This document shows, one piece after another, positions 56,918 through 64,000 of a DNA stretch of 64,000 nucleotides (position 1 is the first letter of the stretch; every line of letters starts with the position of its first letter). The notes beneath the pieces are model-generated. The model did not search any database and was not told the DNA's origin. It saw only the letters and a list, made by a program, of their open reading frames with translations. The position numbers were made by a program, and so were the translations under genes. Location: assembly GCA_009809945.1 (NCBI GenBank), contig WTPW01000870.1, positions 204,662-268,661 on the forward strand, written 5' to 3'. This stretch comes from Gigaspora margarita (lineage: Eukaryota > Glomeromycota > Glomeromycetes > Diversisporales > Gigasporaceae).

Positions 56918-57335
56918 TGGTGCAAGACATCTATACTCAACAATCATGTAACGTGTTTCAATTTTTCAAATGGCTATAATTTTTTATCTAAGAAGTTTTA
57001 AAAAAATCTGACTGGTAACTTTATAGAGCTATATTAGCTCTACATATGTGCCAAATATCTTTTCAAAATCTCATCACTGTAAGAAGTTTTAGCATTTTGA
57101 AAATTGAAATTTTATATGTAAATTTGTAAATTTACATATAAAATTTCAATTTTCAAAACGGTAAAACTTTTTACAATGATGAGATTTTGAAAAGATATTT
57201 GGCACATATGTAGAGCTNATATAGCTCTANAAAGTTACNNGTNAGATTTTTTTAAAACTTCTTAGATAAAAAATTATAGCCATTTNAAAAATTGAAACAC
57301 GTCACGTGATTGTTAAGTATAGATGTCTTGCACCA
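56918..57335. mobile_element. 418-bp perfect-foldback MITE, TA duplication
   Basis: Ends TGGTGCAAGACATCTATACT (inverted at the right). TA at 56916-56917 and 57336-57337. The two arms match over nearly their whole length and meet at TAAATTTGTAAATTTA. N bases in the right arm (57218-57286) coincide with places where the left arm supplies a base, so they look like base-calling failures in a hairpin. Confidence 0.88.
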
Positions 57336-57337
57336 TA

Positions 57338-57748
57338 TAAAATTTTATATTAAATTGCAAAACCTTGCAAAAAGTTGCAAAAACCAGTAAATTATTTAAA
57401 AATAACTATACAGTATAATAGTATTGATTAGATTATTATTTGTGATTTTTAATCTAATATCTATTAATTATTACTAATTATTACTGATTATTATCTTAGT
57501 CAATAGTCCTTGTTAGGGGATTTAAATCAATTACTATCCAATAACTGATAAAAATTATAGTAATCCTTATGCGAATTTTGGTGATAAAAGCAATAGCTTT
57601 ATTTAGCTTTACAAGAACTTCTTCAGATACCAATAATCAAGAGTTGTAAGGTGTACAAGACAGATATCATATAAGGATTAAAGCTAAAAAAAATTTGCTT
57701 AAAAGAGTTCTTAAAAGCCCTTGTATATTCATGAGCAGCTGATAGAGA
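57338..57748. other. AT-rich non-coding DNA
   Basis: No gene or defined repeat is seen beyond ATTATTACTAATTATTACTGATTAT-type simple sequence at 57465-57495. Confidence 0.45.
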
Positions 57749-58158
57749 CAGTGTTGGCACATGACCAGGTCATAACAGGTCATATCAAAGTTTAATTAGT
57801 GAGATTATATGATTGTAGTTATGTGATTTTATTAATTAAACTTGGTAATATAATCTATATAACTTAGTTATATGATCTCAGTAATTAAATTTAGTGATAT
57901 GACCTGTTATGATCTGGTTATATAACTTTATTATGTTATGAACTGTTATGACTGGTCATAACAGGTCATAACACAATAAAGTCATATAACCAAATCATAA
58001 CAGGTTATATCACTAAGTTTAATTATTGAGGTCATATAACTAAGTCATACAGATTATATTACCAAGTTTAATTAATAAAATCATATAACTACAATCATAT
58101 AATCTCACTAATTAAACTTTGATATGACCTGTTATGGCCTAGTCATGTGCCAACACTA
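57749..58158. mobile_element. 410-bp hAT-like foldback MITE, TSD GATAGAGA
   Basis: Left CAGTGTTGGCACATGACCAG, right inverted TAGTGTTGGCACATGACTAG. Exact 8-bp duplication GATAGAGA (57741-57748, 58159-58166). Arms of about 200 bp match with scattered differences and are rich in GGTCATAACAGGTCAT motifs. Confidence 0.93.
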
Positions 58159-58637
58159 GATAGAGAAGCAGTTATAAAGAGAGCAACTAAAGTAAAAAGT
58201 TCAGGTTTTAACTTATTAATAAATATTGTACCTTAGTGCTATAAAAATAACAATATCTATTAGCTTCAACTTAGTGCAGTAAGTTCTTAATAGATATATA
58301 ATATGAGTTAATATCTTTATCTAAACCTTGTTTTTACTGTATAAGTTGTGCAAACTATTTACTTTCAAGAGCAAAAGTTTGAAATTTAGCAATAAAAGTA
58401 GAGATTGTACCCATTGGGAAAACCTCTAACCAGTTACTATTAAATTATCTGGATATCTGGATAAATTACTATATCACATGATTGCAAGTTCTACCCAGGT
58501 ACAATCACCAAATAAAAGACAACTAAAACCTAATTAGAAGTAAGTTGATTATTCTATGGATTAATAGCTAACAATTAAGTCTAGTTAGTAACCCACCAAG
58601 TAGCTATAGTGCCCTTGAGCTTTGATATAACTGTAGG

Positions 58638-58871
58638 CAGTGTTGTCACTCAGACAACTCAGACAACATTCGGACAAAATTTACCATTGAAATTTTATTA
58701 AAAATAACCTACTTTACCTACTTTAATTATTAATTAAAGTATTAAAGTTGTTCAGAATTAACTTTTGCACACATTTGTACATTTTTAGGATAGATTTATT
58801 GAAGTCTGTTAAAAGTCGGACTGTCCACCAGACACTTCAAAATGCTCGGACATCAAAAATGTACAATACTG
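58638..58871. mobile_element. 234-bp hAT-like MITE, TSD ACTRTAGG
   Basis: Ends CAGTGTTGT and, inverted, CAGTATTGT. Flanking 8-mers ACTGTAGG (58630-58637) and ACTATAGG (58872-58879) match at 7 of 8. Inner motifs GACAACTCAGACAAC and CTCGGACATC are related. No coding capacity. Confidence 0.7.
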
Positions 58872-58879
58872 ACTATAGG

Positions 58880-61045
58880 TATCTTTCTTTTGCTCTGCAA
58901 CTAATTGGCTTTGAAAGCCTTTTTGATATATTCAAGCTACAAAGTTAGATCTAAGTTTCTAGCCAAAAATTCTGGGTATAAGATTAAATTAAGTTCTTAA
59001 TGCTAGAAAAAATATTGATTTGAGGTACAGATATAGCTTATATTTAAAGAACTAAGTTTCTAATTTGCTAGGTTAAGAGGATTATAGAGTTGGGTTGTAC
59101 TCCTTGGTAATTATTTTGATCTTCTATATAAAGAGCTAAAAACAGAGTAGTTTATTGTTATTTTCATTTGAATTGACTATTTAGATGTCATAGTAGTTAT
59201 TTTGTTACACAGTTTCTATTACTTCAATATAGTCTCTGTCTAAGCTTCACTATCAATATTGTTATTGATATAGAGGCTTGAGTAAATATATGAGTCCTTG
59301 AAAGGCAGTAAAAATAGTATAAAAAAATTTTTGAATTGTTTATCTAAACTAATAATAAACTGAAGAAGCAATTTATCTGAAATATTCTCAAAACCAAGGT
59401 TGACAAACCTTTTAAAATGGCATACTGTATATTGAGAATAATAAGTAGTTGTTCAAAAAACAGTATGCTAAGCCCAAAAATTTTGAAATTGGGCTAAAAG
59501 ATCTTTTGTTATTGAAAAGCAAACTTTTTTTTATTTTAAAATGAGATCTAGCTCAAGTTTGTATATTTAAATGCAAAGACTAATATCATTATACATGTTT
59601 TGTCTATGCTAATTAGTAAACTCAAGCTCAGACTGAGATTCTACCCAATGGGCTCCTCTCACACCTGCGATCCAAACTTTACTAAGTAAGGCCAAGACCC
59701 CGCCTAGATTTAGACCTTCTTCTTCTAACTTCAACTGTAGCTAAACTACTAGAAAAGGAAAGGGAAGATGACAAAAAACAAATTATAATGAATAAGAGTA
59801 GTCTACAAAGAAGGATATCTACTCTACCTTAAAAGACTATCCTAACTAATGAACAAAAATAAAAAAAGAAGAAAAAGACAAAATAATGAAAAATATTTGC
59901 ACTTTTAGTTGTGCTCAACCATAAAAATTATAGTACTGTTCAAGGTACACCTCACTATCATACTATATATTCAAAGGCCAACCTGTGGCTGAAAAACCTT
60001 CTGGAATGAAATTTCATATCATATTGTAAACTTACTCTATTGTGTTATCCACATTCCCAAAATGGAAGAGTAAACAATGCTGATCTTCTGCTAGAGGTAT
60101 GCCAAAAAGCCCACTTTTGCTGAAATTTTGAAAGCACCCTAGTGATGTTTTGACAAAGCAGTATTCTTTACTTGTATTAAGTAAAAACTAAGGTTTCTTA
60201 CTTCTAGTAACTAGATATAATGCACTCTACTCTTCTTTAGTACTTCTTTTCAGTAAGTGATCAACTCTGAGCTTGTTAGCAGACAGTCTATAAACTTTGT
60301 CTCTAAATGACAAGTGCCATTAATTTATAGTAAATGATAAACTCTGGGGCTACTAGCAGATAGTCTATGACCTCTATCCCAAATAATAGATGCCGTCTTA
60401 TAGTTTGCTGTAGTTTTTGGACTAAAATAAACTTTTTGCTATAATAAGAGTTGGTAGTTTAGTGTATACAAGTGATTGTCAGAAAGAGGTTTGAAAAGCA
60501 AACTTTACAAGACTCATTATAGTAATACCAAATAAGATAGTCTATGGCTTGAGAATTCTTTCCAAAGAAATAGTAATAATAATTGTATTTTCTAATATTT
60601 CCAGTATATTTGTCAAAATCATTCATATAGTTCTAAAGATAGATAAAATCTGAGTGCAATAAAATTCTATACAATTGGTGCCTGTTACTATTAGATGGGA
60701 GAGATCAAACTACATGCCAAAAAGTATCAGGATAGTAACTAAAATATAAGCCAAAAGGGTGGTATATTCAAATATTGGAAAAATAGAAAATTTAAGAAAG
60801 AGGGTAATTTGGCATAAAATAAATTGAATAAGGGAATTTGTAGATAGAGAGATAAGGATAGTTTAGGAAAGTAAGTTAAAGATAAAATGATATGTCAGAG
60901 GGATTAAATAAATTAATATAAGGCTTAAGTATATAATTAGTCAATGTAGTAATAATTTTTAATAAAATAAAATCAATCAATCAATCAAATTTAATAAATT
61001 AAGAAAGCAAATCAATCAATTAACAATGGGGCAAGAAATTGATTA
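58880..61045. other. Non-coding DNA; small duplication at about 60245-60395
   Basis: No gene found over 2.1 kb on either strand. Around 60245-60395 a unit of about 100 bp (AGTRAWTGATMAACTCTGRG...AGCAGAYAGTCTATRA) occurs twice in direct orientation. CAATCAATCAAT simple sequence at 60970-60985. Confidence 0.45.
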
Positions 61046-61054
61046 TACAATATA

Positions 61055-62930
61055 AGGGTAGAGACATTTATCACTGATTTTTTAGGGAGGGGGGGGTCCG
61101 GGGGATTATCAGGTGCTATATAATATAGTAATATTAGCCAATCAAAATTGCCCAAAATAACTATATAAATTTTTAATAACCAGACTCAGACTCAATTATG
61201 AGTTCAGCCTGGATATGATCCGAAGCCTGCAGACTGGTCTGAGTCTAATATATTTATATGTATTTTTTTGGAGCTGAACAAGTTTACTTAGTGCATGAAG
61301 TTAGGATTAATTAATAAAAATTTGCGAATCATAAGATTTTATAGAATTTTATTAATAAAATTCTATTAAATCTCATGATTCACAAGATTTTACTAATTAA
61401 TTATAACATTATGCACTAAGTAAACTTGTTCAACATCTAAAAATACATCAAATCGGCAGAATTATTCTTATTTTACTTGAAATTTGGAGAATAGATGCAT
61501 AATTTTGGATTTTTGATCAAAAAAGCCAAATTTAAGCATCTATTCTCCAAATTTCAAGTAAAATAAGAATAATTCTGCCGATTTGATGTATTTTTAGATG
61601 CTGAACAAGTTTACTTAGTGCATAAAGTTAGAATTAATTAGTAAAATCTTGTGAATCATGAGATTTAATAGAATTTTATTAATAAAATTCTATAAAATCT
61701 TATGATTCGCAAATTTTTATTAATTAATTCTAACTTTATGCACTAAGTAAACTCGTTCAGCATTTAAAAATACATCAAATCGGCAGAATTATTCTTATTT
61801 TACTTGAAATTTGGAGAATAGATGCATAATTTTGGATTTTTGATCAAAAAAGCCAAATTTAATCATCTATTCTCCAAATTTCAAGTAAAATAAGAATAAT
61901 TCTGCCGATTTGATGTATTTTTAGATGCTGAACAAGTTTACTTAGTGCATAAAGTTAGAATTAATTAGTAAAATCTTGTGAATCATGAGATTTAATAGAA
62001 TTTTATTAATAAAATTCTATAAAATCTTATGATTCGCAAATTTTTACTAATTAATTCTAACTTTATGCACTAAGTAAACTCGTTCAGCATTTAAAAATAC
62101 ATCAAATAAACATAATTATTTTTATTTTACTTGTAATTTGGAGAATAGATGCATAATTTTGGATTTTTGATCAAAAAAGCCAAATTTAATCATCTATTCT
62201 CCAAATTTCAAGTAAAATAAGAATAATTCTGCCGATTTGATGTATTATTAGATGCTGAACAAGTTTACTTAGTGCATAAAGTTATAATTAATTAGTAAGA
62301 TCTTGTGAATCGTGAGATTTAATAGAATTTTATTAATAAAATTCTATAAAATCTTATGATTCGCAAATTTTTACTAATTAATTATAACTTTATGCACTAA
62401 GTAAACTTGTTCAGAACCTAAAATACATAAATTGGCAGAATTATTCTTACTTTACTTGAAATTTGGAGAATAGATGCATAATTTTGGATTTTTGATCAAA
62501 AAAGCCAAATTTAATCATCTATTCTCCAAATTTCAAGTAAAATAAGAATAATTCTGCCGATTTGATGTATTATTAGATGCTGAACAAGTTTACTTAGTGC
62601 ATAAAGTTAGAATTAATTAATAAAAATTTGCGAATCATAAGATTTTATAGAATTTTATTAATAAAATTCTATTAAATCTTATGATTCATAAAATTTCACT
62701 AATTAATTCTAACTGCATGCACTAAGTAAACTTGTTTAGCGCCATAAAATGCATATAAATATATTAGGACTCAAACCAATTTGCAGACTTCAGACCAGAC
62801 CCAGGTTCGGTTTATAGGAGCACCTATATATATTATTTGCTTAAATTTGATTGGCTAGTTTAGTATCAGGTGGGGGGGAGGGTGGTACCCTCTTAAGAGG
62901 TGGAAATCACCTGATAAATGTCTCTACCCT
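61055..62930. mobile_element. 1.88-kb foldback element built from 327-bp palindromic units
   Basis: Outer TIRs AGGGTAGAGACATTTATCA at both ends (inverted at 62912-62930), flanked by TACAATATA and AACAATCTA (7 of 9 matching). Inside these, G-rich tracts and a second inverted pair follow (CAGACTGGTCTGAGTCTAAT on the left; its diverged inverse at about 62757-62800). The core is the tandem array 61277-62740. No coding sequence. Long composite TIRs made of repeats recall Foldback elements; a MULE-type helper is possible from the 9-bp TSD. Confidence 0.82.
61277..62740. repeat. 327-bp tandem satellite, each unit two palindromes
   Basis: The anchor AACAAGTTTACTTAGTGCAT starts at 61277, 61604, 61931, 62258 and 62583, giving periods of 327, 327, 327 and 325. 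Each unit contains one palindrome centred on ATTTTATTAATAAAAT and one centred on TTTTTGATCAAAAAA. The array is therefore a chain of about 163-bp segments alternating in orientation. Copies differ at only a few percent of sites. The same family occurs at 37790-38566 and 51464-52560. Confidence 0.92.
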
Positions 62931-63709
62931 AACAATCTATAAGTTCCTTTCAACTTTGAAATACCTTCTAACTTATATTTATTATTTATAAAACAGATTG
63001 AAGTCTAAGGGAAAACTTTATTAAAGCAAAACCCAATATTTAAATACATTGGAATTTCACCTCATGTCATTAAATTCAATACAAATTAAATCTAAAGTTA
63101 CAAACATTGTTATTTATAAATTTTATAGATTTTCTTTTTCTATCAAATCTTGATAACAATTAAATACCTTCAGCTTGTAAAACTTCTATTATCTTCTATC
63201 TAATCAATCTTTATTGTATAATTTTAATAACACAAATATTCTCAACAATACTTTGTAATTTCTTCTACATTTCAAGAATTTAAATTCAGGATATATAACA
63301 AGTGGACTATTGTATTCCAAAGGAGGAATAGTACAATTCATCAATTAGGTATAGTGTAGATAGCTTTAACTCTAAAATTATATGACTTTGTTCATTTTTT
63401 TTGCAAATCATACAATATAAGGGGTAAGCCAATTAGATAGTTTTAATTTTTTTTATATATCTAAAGAGAGCATTTATTTATTTTTTTAGAAAGAGCATTT
63501 ATAATTTTTTTAAAAACTTCTTTAAAGAGAGTTCTTTTTTGTTTTTTTTTTAGAGAGAGAAATTTTTTTTTGAGAAAAAATTATTTTTTGAAAAAAAATG
63601 CAAAAATACCGTTCCTGATGGATCGTTGGTACCTTTTCTGATGGGATAAAAAAAATCACCAATTTACATACTTTTTCTGATGGACTGATAAGCTGTGAAA
63701 AAATTGTTT
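62931..63709. other. AT-rich non-coding DNA
   Basis: No gene. A T/A low-complexity tract lies at 63440-63600, and GATGGATCG/CTGATGG motifs repeat around 63615-63685. Confidence 0.45.
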
Positions 63710-64000
63710 ACAATGTTTGATCGAAGGTAACTTGATACCCACTTGACCAAATTTGATCAACTTTTTTATTTTAATTGTAAAAAGCAGTAGAATTAAAATA
63801 AAAAAAAGTTGATCGAATTTGATAAGAAGGGTTCAATATATCTTCGATCAAAGTTTTGTAAAATTCTAAAACGTTTATCAAATATAAGCTGCAGAAAAAA
63901 ATTGTTTACAATCTTTGATCGAAGGTAACTTGACACCAACCTGACCAAATTCGATCAACTTTTTTTTTGTTTTAATTGTAGAAAACTGTAAAATTAAAAT
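63710..64000. repeat. Palindromic monomer array (copy 3 of 3 loci), runs off the window
   Basis: GATCGAAGGTAACTTGATAC, then CCACTTGACCAAATTTGATCAAC and its inverse around a TTTTAATTGTAAAAAGCAGT core, followed by a second copy cut by the window end. The spacer ATCAAATATAAGCTGCAGAA matches that of 21410-21730. Confidence 0.75.

Overview
This is a very AT-rich, intron-containing eukaryotic nuclear segment. The gene content points to an arbuscular mycorrhizal fungus (Glomeromycotina, Rhizophagus or a relative). The clues are a Sel1-repeat/protein-kinase fusion with a CKEC...CKKC linker, a Crinkler (CRN) type ATPase-nuclease gene, fungal introns (GTATGT...TACTAAC...AG), and a dense, nested load of DNA transposons and LINEs. 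The species is inferred from remembered family traits, not from any search.

Only two genes look usable by the host. One is a Sel1-TKL kinase gene at 15792-19944 (one 79-bp intron). The other is a small cation-efflux-like membrane protein at 30417-31217. A CRN-RHS gene at 27700-25662 (minus) has a clean intron but two in-frame TGA codons exactly where Trp is expected. A retropepsin-like fragment (31940-33200, minus) and a zinc-knuckle fragment (3387-6759, minus, split by a transposon) are decayed.

The rest is mobile DNA whose insertion history can be read from target-site duplications (TSDs). At 7039-14766 a hAT-like element carries a 5.5-kb LINE inserted across its 3' end. At 33443-37070 a hAT-like element carries a pogo-like element. 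At about 37.5-52.6 kb a foldback (palindromic) repeat array is split by a 6.3-kb LINE (EEP-RT-RNase H). That LINE is itself split by a 1.45-kb hAT element (8-bp TSD) and by a 5.1-kb terminal-inverted-repeat (TIR) element (TAA TSD). The TIR element encodes a decayed transposase-like protein with a possible D-D-E triad. Removing both inserts restores the LINE reading frame exactly. At 53.5-62.9 kb there is a series of MITEs, several with perfect or near-perfect TSDs, ending in a foldback element built from about 4.5 copies of a 327-bp unit that is palindromic throughout.

No operons, CRISPR arrays, rRNAs or convincing tRNAs were seen. The best candidates for something undescribed are the transposase family inside 43320-48465, the 327-bp foldback satellite family, and the Sel1 array made of two alternating repeat types fused ahead of a kinase.
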